64,000 bases of DNA, taken from assembly GCA_000411415.1 (NCBI GenBank), contig KE150452.1:370265-434264 (forward strand), in the 5' to 3' direction. The notes beneath the pieces are model-generated. The model was not told where the DNA came from. It made no database searches and worked only from the letters and a program-made list of their open reading frames with translations. The position numbers and the translations under genes were made by a program. Source of the stretch: Actinomyces sp. HPA0247. Its GTDB lineage: Bacteria; Actinomycetota; Actinomycetes; Actinomycetales; Actinomycetaceae. This document shows, in pieces, positions 16,506-24,310 of this stretch. How positions within the stretch are numbered: the first letter of the stretch is position 1; every line of letters starts with the position of its first letter.

Positions 16506-18779
16506 ATGGCCACGAACACTCATGATGAGTCGTCGACCGACCTTCCGTTGCCCGAACAGGATTTCGTCGACCGCGCCTACGAGCGCCTGGATGCACTGCG
16601 GGCCTCCTACCGCGAGCGCCAGGGGCGCGTCCACTCCACGCACGGCGTCGGTAACGCACAGGGATGGACCGAGCGCGAGGCCCTGTCCGCGCACCTGGGA
16701 GAGATGGCCGCCCGCCTCGAAGGCGTGGAAGAGCGCCTCGTCTTTGGTCGCCTCGACATGGTGGATCGTTCTGTGCGCCACGTGGGTCGTCTGTCTCTGT
16801 CTCACGAGGACGGCACTCCCCTCCTCGTGGACTGGCGTGCTCCCGCTGCGCGCCCCTTCTATCAGGCCACGTCGGCTGAGCCGGACGGCGTCGTTCGGCG
16901 CCGTCATATTTCGACGCGTGATCGTCGAGTGACCGGCCTGGAGGATGAACTGTTGGACGCGTCCCACGCGTCGGGGCTGGAGCTCCAGGGCGAGGGCGCG
17001 CTCATGCACGCGCTGAGCGAAGCTCGCGACGGTCGTATGGGCGACATCGTCGCCACCATTCAGTCCGAGCAGGACCGCATCATCCGCGCATCCGACAAGG
17101 GCCTCATGGTCGTCCAGGGTGGCCCGGGTACAGGCAAGACAGCGGTCGCGCTGCACCGTATTGCCTACCTTCTGTATGCCCACCGCGAGCGCCTCGAGCG
17201 CTCGGGGGTCCTCCTCGTGGGCCCGTCGAGGCTGTTCCTGCGTTATATCGAGCAGGTGCTCCCCTCCCTGGGTGAGACGGGCGTCGTGTCTGTGACTGTC
17301 GGCGACCTGGTGCCGGGCGTGCATGCTCGCGTCGAAGACGACGAGGCCGTGGCTCGGATCAAGGGGCTGCCCGCGTGGGCGAAAGTCGTCAAGGAGGCGG
17401 TGCGCTCGCTCGCGAAGCTGCCCGAGGGCGACCAGGTGCTACGCGTCTGGAACCGCGAGGTGACGCTCTCACGCTCCGACGTGGAGACGGCCAGGCGCCG
17501 AGCGAAGCGCTCTGGTCGTGCGCACAACGTGGCGCGCGAGTCGTTCGCACGCGAGCTCATGGACGTCCTCGCCCTGCGTCTTGCGCGCGAGGCCGGGGAT
17601 GCCGATTCCGAGGGCGGCGTCGATCCGGAGGTGAAACGCTCGTGGCTCATCGAAATCCGCGATTCGGTGGATTGCAGGCGCGCAATCAACACGGCGTGGA
17701 TGCCGACGAGCGCGGGAACGCTGCTGCGTCGGCTCTACGCGCGCCCCGAGGTATTGGCGGCGGCGAACCGCAAAGCTGGTTCTCCCCTGCGTCCCGATGA
17801 GCTCGCCGCTCTCGTGCGGCCGCGCTCGGCGCCGTGGACGGTGTCAGACGTGCCGATCTTGGATGAGTGCGAAGAACTTCTGGGTCCCATGCCCACCTCC
17901 TCCGCGTCATCGCGGGAGACGGATGAGGGTGCGGTTGAGCGCGCCCGCGAAGCGATCGAAGCCCAAAACCTGGGTGGCGGCATCGTGACAGCTCAAATGC
18001 TCGCGGACCAGGTCACCGGACAGGATTCGTGGACGCCCCTGTCCGAGCGTGCCGCGAAAGACCGCACGTGGGCATACGGCCATATCGTGGTCGACGAAGC
18101 CCAGGAACTCTCTCCGATGGCATGGCGTGCCTTGCTGCGCCGCTGTCCCTCCCGTTCGTTCACGGTCGTCGGAGACCTCGACCAGCGCCGTGGCAACAAG
18201 CGTCCGCCCACGTGGGAGAAAGCTCTCGGCCCAGCAGCCCGCGCCTTCACGGCCGAGTATGCCCTCACGGTCTCGTACCGCACGCCCGCGACCCTGACGA
18301 CGCTCGCTGAAGGTGTCGTCGCCCGCGCCGGCGTTCCCGTCCTGTACCCGATGACCGCCGTACGCGACATCGAGGGCTGCTACCGCGTCACCCACGTGGA
18401 CGCGCCCGAGGACGCCCCGGCCTCGCCGAAGGAAGACAGCTCCCTGTGGCAGGCCGTCGCCCGGGCCCAGCGCGAGGCCGAGGAACGCCTCGACCGCGAG
18501 GCGGGTACCTCCCGTGGCCGCATCGCCATCATTGTCGGCAACGAGCGCGCCCGAGCGTGGGGAGCCGACATGGCCGGCGAGACTGCGCTCTCCGAGCGAG
18601 TCTCCCTCCTGTCTGCCGTTGCCTCCAAGGGCCTCGAATTCGATTCTGTCGTCCTCGTCGAACCCGCCGAGATCATCAGCGACGGCGTCGGAGACCTCTT
18701 CGTGGCGCTCACGCGCGCCACCCACGACGTCCACGTCGTCCACAGCGCAGCTCTGCCCGTCGGCATGGAGGAATGGTAG
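16506..18779 (+). CDS. helD: HelD-like UvrD/Rep-family ATPase
   Basis: 757 residues from the ATG at 16506, preceded by GAGGAGGAG. The frame is open further up, but that part is antisense to the PAC2 gene. The N-terminal region (DFVDRAYERLDALRASYRER) is the coiled-coil arm typical of HelD. Walker A GGPGTGKTAVALHR is near residue 205, Walker B VVDEAQELSPMAW near 530, and C-terminal helicase motifs (TVSYRTPATLTTLAEGVV, SAVASKGLEFDSVVLVEP) follow. HelD proteins bind RNA polymerase and remove it from DNA; the actinobacterial HelR branch also displaces rifampicin. Which branch this is cannot be settled by reading. It stands alone, 59 bases before serA. Confidence 0.85.
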   Translation: MATNTHDESSTDLPLPEQDFVDRAYERLDALRASYRERQGRVHSTHGVGNAQGWTEREALSAHLGEMAARLEGVEERLVFGRLDMVDRSVRHVGRLSLSHEDGTPLLVDWRAPAARPFYQATSAEPDGVVRRRHISTRDRRVTGLEDELLDASHASGLELQGEGALMHALSEARDGRMGDIVATIQSEQDRIIRASDKGLMVVQGGPGTGKTAVALHRIAYLLYAHRERLERSGVLLVGPSRLFLRYIEQVLPSLGETGVVSVTVGDLVPGVHARVEDDEAVARIKGLPAWAKVVKEAVRSLAKLPEGDQVLRVWNREVTLSRSDVETARRRAKRSGRAHNVARESFARELMDVLALRLAREAGDADSEGGVDPEVKRSWLIEIRDSVDCRRAINTAWMPTSAGTLLRRLYARPEVLAAANRKAGSPLRPDELAALVRPRSAPWTVSDVPILDECEELLGPMPTSSASSRETDEGAVERAREAIEAQNLGGGIVTAQMLADQVTGQDSWTPLSERAAKDRTWAYGHIVVDEAQELSPMAWRALLRRCPSRSFTVVGDLDQRRGNKRPPTWEKALGPAARAFTAEYALTVSYRTPATLTTLAEGVVARAGVPVLYPMTAVRDIEGCYRVTHVDAPEDAPASPKEDSSLWQAVARAQREAEERLDREAGTSRGRIAIIVGNERARAWGADMAGETALSERVSLLSAVASKGLEFDSVVLVEPAEIISDGVGDLFVALTRATHDVHVVHSAALPVGMEEW

Positions 18780-18838
18780 GAGCAACCACACCCTGACACC
18801 GCGTACCGTTTCGCGTCCCCGTCTGCCATGATGGGGGC

Positions 18839-20044
18839 ATGACACGCGCACTGCTCCTGGAAAACCCGCACGACGTCGCCGACGATATTTTCGCCAAGTT
18901 CGGCATCGAGGTCACCCGCGTCAAGGGCGCCCTGTCCGAAGATGACCTGATCGAGGCTCTCGAGGGCATGGACTACCTGGGTTTGCGTTCCAAGACCGAG
19001 GTCACCGAGCGTGTGCTGCGTGCACGCCCCGAGCTCAAGGCCATCGGCGCCTTTTGCATCGGCACGAACCAAATCGATCTGGCCACGGCGACCGAGATGG
19101 GCATCGCCGTCTTCAACGCCCCCTATTCCAACACCCGCTCCGTCGTCGAACTCGCCATCGGCGAGATCATTGACCTGTCGCGCCGCGTGACCGTGAAAAA
19201 CTCGCGTCTGCACCGCGGCGTGTGGGACAAGAGCGCGGACGGGGCCCACGAGGTGCGCGGCCACACGCTCGGCATCATCGGCTACGGGAACATCGGCACC
19301 CAGCTCTCCGTTCTCGCTGAGGCCATGGGCCTCAACGTCATCTTCTACGACGCCGCCGAGCGCCTCGCCCTGGGCAACGCGACGCAGATGCCCACCATGG
19401 AAGCCGTCCTACGCGAAGCCGACATTATTTCGGTGCACGTGGATGGCCAGGAGTCCAACACGAACCTCATCGGTCGCGTCGAGTTCGAACTCATGAAGCC
19501 CGGCGCCCTGTTCATCAACCTGTCGCGCGGGCACGTCGTCGACGTCGACGCACTGCATGCCGCGCTCGTCTCAGGTCACCTGGGTGGCGCCGCTATCGAC
19601 GTGTTCCCCGAGGAGCCGCGCGCCAACGGCGATCCGTTCACCTCTCCCCTGGCGACGCTCGACAACGTCATCCTCACGCCCCACATCGGCGGCTCGACGG
19701 AGGAAGCCCAGTACGACATCGGCCGTTTCGTGGCCGCCAAGATCGGCGAATACCAGGTCAGTGGATCCACCGACATGAGCGTGAACCTGCCGAACCTGAC
19801 GATGAATGTCGGCAAGCGCTCGCGCTACCGCGTGCGCCTCATCCACCGCAACGTTCCCGGCGTCATGGCGCGCGTGAACCAGATTTTCGCGTCCTCCGAG
19901 GCTAACGTCGACGCACAGATCCTGGCCACCCTCGACGAGGTCGGCTACGTGCTCACCGACATCTCGGCAGGCCTGGGACGGGAGGCACTTGAGGAGCTGA
20001 GCCACCTACCCGAGACCATCCGCTTGATCGCGACGCCGCTCTAA
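18839..20044 (+). CDS. serA: D-3-phosphoglycerate dehydrogenase with ACT domain
   Basis: First enzyme of serine biosynthesis: 3-phosphoglycerate to 3-phosphohydroxypyruvate with NAD. 401 residues, the short (E. coli-like) architecture, without the extra domain of the mycobacterial type. Substrate-domain motif GAFCIGTNQIDL, NAD loop GYGNIGTQL near residue 147, catalytic Arg in NLSRGHVVD, Glu in DVFPEEP, and His in LTPHIGGSTEEAQ. The C-terminal ACT domain (VRLIHRNVPGVMARVNQIF, residues 330-401) is the serine feedback site. GGGGGC precedes the ATG. It lies between helD and the acyl-CoA synthetase gene. Confidence 0.94.
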   Translation: MTRALLLENPHDVADDIFAKFGIEVTRVKGALSEDDLIEALEGMDYLGLRSKTEVTERVLRARPELKAIGAFCIGTNQIDLATATEMGIAVFNAPYSNTRSVVELAIGEIIDLSRRVTVKNSRLHRGVWDKSADGAHEVRGHTLGIIGYGNIGTQLSVLAEAMGLNVIFYDAAERLALGNATQMPTMEAVLREADIISVHVDGQESNTNLIGRVEFELMKPGALFINLSRGHVVDVDALHAALVSGHLGGAAIDVFPEEPRANGDPFTSPLATLDNVILTPHIGGSTEEAQYDIGRFVAAKIGEYQVSGSTDMSVNLPNLTMNVGKRSRYRVRLIHRNVPGVMARVNQIFASSEANVDAQILATLDEVGYVLTDISAGLGREALEELSHLPETIRLIATPL

Positions 20045-20092
20045 AACTGTCGCGTTCATCGCGTTTCCACCTGGTTAATGGGCAGCGTGGTT

Positions 20093-20113
20093 ACGGTATC
20101 GTAGGTATACCGT
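20093..20113 (+). promoter_or_regulatory. Inverted repeat before the acyl-CoA synthetase gene
   Basis: ACGGTAT (20093-20099) and ATACCGT (20107-20113) are perfect inverted arms with a 7-base spacer, ending 16 bases before the start codon and next to the AAAGGAGG site. It is too short for a terminator and has the size of a dimeric repressor operator; a TetR-type fatty-acid regulator is one possibility. No such regulator gene is in the window. Confidence 0.5.
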
Positions 20114-20129
20114 TCCCAAAGGAGGACAG

Positions 20130-22193
20130 ATGGACCTCACGTCGCAGCTGCGCGCTCTGTACGCGCCCGGCGTTGCCTACGAGATCGCGGCCCCCGCGCA
20201 GCCCATCCCTGAGATGGTCCTGGAGGTTGCCTCGCGCTACCCGAAGCGCACAGCCATCGACTTTTTCGCGCGCCAGCTCACGTATGCAGAGCTTGCCCAT
20301 GAGATGCGCCGATGCGCCGGTGCCCTCCACCAGGCGGGTGTGCGCCCTGGCGACCGGGTCGCTCTCGTCATGCCGAATTGCCCGCAGCACGCCGTTGCCG
20401 TTCTCGGCACGATGCTGCTCGGCGCGGTCGTCGTTGAGCACAACCCCCTGGCACCCGCAGGCGAGTTGGAAGGCGAGTACGCGCGACACGGCGCACGCGT
20501 GACGATCGCATGGTCCAAGACCCTCGAGAAGCTTACCTTCCTCGGACGCGGCCACACCACCTTCTCGATGGACCTGACGACGGCCCTGCCCACGGCCTCG
20601 CGCCTAGCGCTCAAGCTGCCTGTGAAGGCAGCGCGCGAGAAGCGCGATCAGCTCGCGAGCCCGCGCCCAAACTGGGCCCGCTCCTGGACGCGCGCGATGC
20701 GCTCGGCCACCCCCTGGCAGGGCAGCTGCCCATCCGCCATGGATGACGTGGCTCTCCTGATCCACACGGGCGGAACAACGGGCGTCCCGAAGGCCGCCGC
20801 ACTCACGCACGCCAACCTCATGGCCAACGTCGAGGAATCGATCGCGTGGGTGCCAGTCCTTCACGAAGGGGCCGAAGTCTTCTACTGCATCCTTCCCCTC
20901 TTCCATGCCTTCGGCTTCACCATTGGCTTCCTGGCGGGCCTGCGTTTGGGCGCGACAATCGCGATGTTCCCCAAGTTCGACACGGCCCTGGTCCTGGCGG
21001 CCCAACGCCGCCTGCCGTGCACGTTCTTCCTCGGCGTTCCACCCATGTACGAGCGCCTCCTCAAGGCAGCCGAGGGGACGAATGCCGACCTCTCGTCGAT
21101 CCGCTTCTCACTGTCCGGCGCCATGCCTCTCTCGGCTGCACTTGCCGATCAGTGGGAACAAGCCACCGGCGGCCTCATGATCGAAGGCTACGGCATGACC
21201 GAGGCTTCCCCGATCATCCTTGGTTCTCCTCTCGCTTCCTCGCGCGCACGCGGAGCCCTTGGTATCCCCTACCCTTCCACCCAGGTCCGCATCGTCGATC
21301 CGGAAAACCCCTCCCGCGAGGTAGCCGATGGCGAGGTCGGAGAACTCATCGCGCGCGGCCCACAGGTCTTTTCCGGCTACTGGAACCAGGACGAGGAAAC
21401 CGGGGAAGTCTTCACCGAGGATGGCTGGCTACGCACGGGCGACCTCGTGCAGGTGCGCGACGGCTTTATCTACATGGCCGACCGACGCAAGGAGATGATC
21501 AACTCCTCCGGCTTTAACGTCTATCCCTCCCAGGTCGAAGAAGCCGTGCGATCAATGCCTGGCATCCTCGACGTCGCAGCCATTGGCGTACCTGCCGGAG
21601 AGTCCGGCGAGGACGTCGTCGCAGCGGTCGTGCTCGAAGCCGGCGCCTCCGTGACGCTGGGTGACCTGCGCAAGTGGGCGGAAAAATCACTCGCCCACTA
21701 CGCGCTCCCTCGTCAGATTGTCGTCATGACCGAGCTTCCTCGCTCGCAGCTGGGCAAGGTCATGCGCAAGAAGGTGCGCGAGCAAATCCTGGGCGCTCAG
21801 GCGGCTGCCACGGATGCTGTTGCGGGCGCGCGCGACGCCGTCGCAGGCGCACGCGAAGCGATGAGCGAAAAGGTCGCAGAGGCACGCGGCGCTGCTTCCG
21901 AGGCCGTCTCCGAGGCTCGCGTGGCCGTCGCCGGAGCGCGCGGCGCAATGTCCGAGGCCATGGCTGAGGCACGTGAAACCATGTCCGAAAGGGTCGCAGA
22001 GGCGCGTGAAACCGCCTCCGAGGCCATGGCCGGGGCGCGCGATTCCGTCGCCGAGGCGGTGGCAGGTGCGCGCGAGTCAGTGTCCGAGGCCGTGGCTGGG
22101 GTCCGTGGATTGTCCGCGGGTACTCAGGGATCTACCCCCACTACCGGAGACGATGCACCGACAGCTGACCACCAGGAGACAAACGAGAGCTAA
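20130..22193 (+). CDS. fadD: Long-chain acyl-CoA synthetase with repeated helical tail
   Basis: 687 residues; ATG after AAAGGAGGACAG. The first 555 residues are a full AMP-forming acyl-CoA ligase: P-loop HTGGTTGVPKAAALTH near 211, GYGMTEASP near 352, GWLRTGDLVQVRDGFIYM, DRRKEMINSSGFNVYP near 450, and catalytic Lys in QLGKVMRKK near 550. It activates fatty acids with ATP and CoA. Residues about 562-653 are nine short repeats ending in AR, mostly 11 residues (for example EAMSEKVAEAR, ETMSERVAEAR) with two of 7, giving an amphipathic Ala/Glu/Arg helix. A Thr/Ser-rich end follows. Such a tail is not part of the family and may bind membranes or self-associate. Confidence 0.88.
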   Translation: MDLTSQLRALYAPGVAYEIAAPAQPIPEMVLEVASRYPKRTAIDFFARQLTYAELAHEMRRCAGALHQAGVRPGDRVALVMPNCPQHAVAVLGTMLLGAVVVEHNPLAPAGELEGEYARHGARVTIAWSKTLEKLTFLGRGHTTFSMDLTTALPTASRLALKLPVKAAREKRDQLASPRPNWARSWTRAMRSATPWQGSCPSAMDDVALLIHTGGTTGVPKAAALTHANLMANVEESIAWVPVLHEGAEVFYCILPLFHAFGFTIGFLAGLRLGATIAMFPKFDTALVLAAQRRLPCTFFLGVPPMYERLLKAAEGTNADLSSIRFSLSGAMPLSAALADQWEQATGGLMIEGYGMTEASPIILGSPLASSRARGALGIPYPSTQVRIVDPENPSREVADGEVGELIARGPQVFSGYWNQDEETGEVFTEDGWLRTGDLVQVRDGFIYMADRRKEMINSSGFNVYPSQVEEAVRSMPGILDVAAIGVPAGESGEDVVAAVVLEAGASVTLGDLRKWAEKSLAHYALPRQIVVMTELPRSQLGKVMRKKVREQILGAQAAATDAVAGARDAVAGAREAMSEKVAEARGAASEAVSEARVAVAGARGAMSEAMAEARETMSERVAEARETASEAMAGARDSVAEAVAGARESVSEAVAGVRGLSAGTQGSTPTTGDDAPTADHQETNES

Positions 22194-22215
22194 TCACCAG
22201 GCATCGCCATGCTGA

Positions 22216-22256
22216 CGAGTAGTGCCCGGTCCTCGTTGAGGGCCGGGCACTACTCG
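22216..22256 (+). terminator. Strong hairpin between convergent fadD and nrdR
   Basis: Arms of 14 bases (CGAGTAGTGCCCGG and CCGGGCACTACTCG) pair perfectly, with a further CCTC/GAGG inside. It lies between two convergent genes and should stop transcripts from both sides, though no run of T follows. Confidence 0.85.
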
Positions 22257-22266
22257 CACATCAGAA

Positions 22267-22857
22267 TCAGTCATCTCCGAGCAGCGTGGGCGCCGCCGCG
22301 ACGGAGCGTTTGCGGGCAGAACGTGCCTTACGAGGCTTCTTCGCAGGGGTCGGCGCGCTCTGGGCGGCATCGTCCGCTGTCTCTGGAGCGTCGGCACCGG
22401 AAGCGGTGCTGCGCGAGCGCTCCCGCAGCGCGTGAATGGCCTGTTCGAAATCGTCGAGGTTATCGAACTGGCGATAGACGGATGCGAAGCGCAGGTATGC
22501 GACGACATCCAGATCGCGTAGGAACGGAAGGATCGCCTTTCCGACCTCGTCTGTGGACACGTTGGAGACACCCGTCGAGCGCAGCTGCTCCTCCACCTGC
22601 TGGGCAAGAATCGCGAGCTGGTCATCCGACACAGGCCGACCCTGGCAGGCCTTCTTCACACCCGATACAACCTTGTTACGGGAGAAGGACTCGACCACCC
22701 CGGAGCGCTTGACGACCTGGAATGACGAGGTTTCAAGCGTCGTGAAACGCTTCTTACAGTGGGTGCACTCGCGACGACGCCGAATCGAGGCGCCGTCGTC
22801 CGCGATGCGCGTATCGACGACGCGCGAATCCGGGTTATGACAGAAAGGGCAGTGCAC
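22267..22857 (-). CDS. nrdR: NrdR, ribonucleotide reductase repressor
   Basis: Zinc-ribbon/ATP-cone regulator that senses dATP/ATP and represses ribonucleotide reductase genes. 196 residues; GTG start at 22857. The zinc ribbon has CPFC at residues 3-6 and CTHCKKRF near 32; the ATP-cone begins [19 protein letters not shown]. Standard NrdR ends near residue 150; this one has about 45 extra residues ending in a basic stretch ([13 protein letters not shown]), which may add DNA or RNA affinity. There is no ribosome binding site, but TACCGT lies 6 bases before the GTG. It lies next to the LysM/lexA pair, as in corynebacteria. Confidence 0.93.
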   Translation of the reverse strand: MHCPFCHNPDSRVVDTRIADDGASIRRRRECTHCKKRFTTLETSSFQVVKRSGVVESFSRNKVVSGVKKACQGRPVSDDQLAILAQQVEEQLRSTGVSNVSTDEVGKAILPFLRDLDVVAYLRFASVYRQFDNLDDFEQAIHALRERSRSTASGADAPETADDAAQSAPTPAKKPRKARSARKRSVAAAPTLLGDD

Positions 22858-22863
22858 CCTTCA

Positions 22864-22869
22864 ACGGTA
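22864..22869 (-). promoter_or_regulatory. -10 hexamer of a likely leaderless nrdR mRNA
   Basis: On the minus strand TACCGT is followed by 6 bases and the nrdR GTG. GAAGG directly touches the GTG and is too close to act as a ribosome binding site. Confidence 0.5.
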
Positions 22870-22913
22870 CACGCTCGGACCCCCATCTGTCACAGGAGTC
22901 CCACGTGCCACCG

Positions 22914-23378
22914 TCAGCGGACGGGGACAACAACCCTCTGGCCGGGCTGCAAGGCGCCGCGCACATCATTCATACGCTCAATGTCGGCGACGACCTGCTC
23001 GAGCGGGCGATCCGTCTTCACACTCTGAGCGAGGGACCAGACAGAGTCACCACTGACGACCGCCTTTGTGACGGTCGGACCGTCGTACGCGTCCGGCTGA
23101 ATCGCTAGACCAAGGGCACCGGCACCAACCGAAAGGACAAGCGTGGCGAGCACGCCGGCGAACAGACCGCGACGCGAGGACCCAGTCCGACGACGAGGAG
23201 CAGCAGGCGCACGCAGATACGAGGGATCATCAATGCGCTGAGCCTCAACACGACGACGCGCAGAGGGGGCCGTAGAGATGTCACGAACAGTCGCGAGCGG
23301 CGCTTCCTCCACGACACGAAGCGGGGAGCGGCGCGCAGGGAACGAGACGGCACCCTTCCTCACAACGGGAACACTCAT
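22914..23378 (-). CDS. LysM membrane protein, probable SOS division inhibitor
   Basis: 154 residues from the ATG at 23378, with GGAGG 6 bases upstream; the longer frame crosses the SOS boxes. A basic cytoplasmic N-terminus (about 80 residues) precedes one transmembrane helix (LFAGVLATLVLSVGAGALGLAI) and a C-terminal LysM-like domain (VVSGDSVWSLAQSV...LQPGQRVVVPV). Genes divergent from lexA with this layout are YneA in Bacillus and DivS in Corynebacterium, which arrest septation during DNA damage. Family membership by sequence alone is weak, but divergence from lexA, the shared SOS boxes and the nrdR neighbour all agree. Confidence 0.75.
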   Translation of the reverse strand: MSVPVVRKGAVSFPARRSPLRVVEEAPLATVRDISTAPSARRRVEAQRIDDPSYLRAPAAPRRRTGSSRRGLFAGVLATLVLSVGAGALGLAIQPDAYDGPTVTKAVVSGDSVWSLAQSVKTDRPLEQVVADIERMNDVRGALQPGQRVVVPVR

Positions 23379-23400
23379 GAGAACCTCCAGAAACCTTAAT

Positions 23401-23414
23401 CGAACATCTGTTCG
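23401..23414. promoter_or_regulatory. LexA (SOS) box 1
   Basis: CGAACATCTGTTCG is a perfect dyad in the outer bases (CGAAC-N4-GTTCG), matching the actinobacterial/Gram-positive SOS box. It lies 22 bases upstream of the LysM gene start. Confidence 0.9.
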
Positions 23415-23415
23415 T

Positions 23416-23429
23416 CGAACACCTGTACG
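23416..23429. promoter_or_regulatory. LexA (SOS) box 2
   Basis: CGAACACCTGTACG matches the SOS box with one mismatch in the right arm. It starts one base after box 1, so two LexA dimers would bind side by side on the LysM gene promoter. Confidence 0.7.
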
Positions 23430-23463
23430 ATAGCATGCAATCCACACAATGTCGAGACCCGCT

Positions 23464-23477
23464 CGAACATATGTTTC
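23464..23477. promoter_or_regulatory. LexA (SOS) box 3, lexA side
   Basis: CGAACATATGTTTC matches the SOS box (CGAAC-N4-GTTYN). It lies about 90 bases upstream of the lexA ATG and should mediate autorepression. Confidence 0.85.
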
Positions 23478-23565
23478 ATTTTGTCTGCGATCGTCCTATC
23501 CTTGACACATCCAGTGGACGACCACCCGTGCACATTTGCGTCCACCCACAGGAGAGGGAGAGGCC

Positions 23566-24246
23566 ATGACCGAGCGACCGATCAGCGATCGCCACCGCGC
23601 AATCCTGCGTGTTATCAACGAAAAGTTGGCATCGAGCGGCTTCCCCCCGTCTGTGCGCGAGATCGCATCCGCAGTTGGATTGGCGTCGCCTTCGACGGTG
23701 AAGCATCATCTCGACGCGCTTGAGGCCGACGGATTCCTTGTTCGCGAGCCAGGGCTGCCTCGCGCGCTCGATCTCACCGATCGCGCGCGCACCGAGCTGG
23801 GAATCGCCCCCTCATCGCAACCCTCGGAGAAGGTCGTTCGCATCGAAGTCCCCGTCTCCCACGTGGAGGAAGAGGGAACGGCTATTCCATTGGTCGGACG
23901 CATCGCCGCTGGTGCGCCCATCACGGCTGAGCAGCACGTAGAGGACGTGTTCCACCTGCCAACGTCCATGACCGGGCACGGTGACCTCTTCATGCTCGAG
24001 GTCAGCGGCGAGTCAATGGTCGACGCTGGCATCTTCGACGGTGACTACGTTGTCATCCGCTCTCAGAACGACGCTCGCAACGGTGAATTTGTCGCTGCCA
24101 TGATCGACGGCGAGGCCACGGTCAAGGAACTGTCCATCACGGGCGGCCACGTCTGGCTGCTCCCACACAACCAGGACTACTCCCCCATCCCCGGCGACGA
24201 GGCCACCATCCTCGGCAAGGTCGTGACCGTCATTCGTTCGCTCTGA
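23566..24246 (+). CDS. lexA: LexA, SOS repressor
   Basis: Self-cleaving repressor of DNA-damage genes. 226 residues from the ATG at 23566, preceded by GGAGAGGGAG; an earlier frame start (23536) lacks a site. The winged helix-turn-helix is GFPPSVREIASAVGLASPSTVKHHLDAL (read in two parts, near residues 27-54). The cleavage site is the Ala-Gly of IAAGAPITA near residue 112. The catalytic serine is in VSGESMVDAG near 147 and the lysine in ATVKELS near 185. Three SOS boxes lie upstream, shared with the LysM gene. Confidence 0.96.
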   Translation: MTERPISDRHRAILRVINEKLASSGFPPSVREIASAVGLASPSTVKHHLDALEADGFLVREPGLPRALDLTDRARTELGIAPSSQPSEKVVRIEVPVSHVEEEGTAIPLVGRIAAGAPITAEQHVEDVFHLPTSMTGHGDLFMLEVSGESMVDAGIFDGDYVVIRSQNDARNGEFVAAMIDGEATVKELSITGGHVWLLPHNQDYSPIPGDEATILGKVVTVIRSL

Positions 24247-24255
24247 CGCACTGCA

Positions 24256-24307
24256 ATAAAGAGTGGCGCCACCCTCTTGGGTGGCGCCACTCTTTATCTG
24301 TCGATGC
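24256..24307. terminator. Bidirectional terminator between lexA and ldh
   Basis: A perfect 19-bp stem, each arm built on GAGTGGCGCCACCC, with a TCTT loop. The outer part of each arm is AT-rich (ATAAA/TTTAT), giving a T-run on both strands. It lies 9 bases after the lexA stop and 4 bases from the ldh stop. Confidence 0.93.
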
Positions 24308-24310
24308 GGA

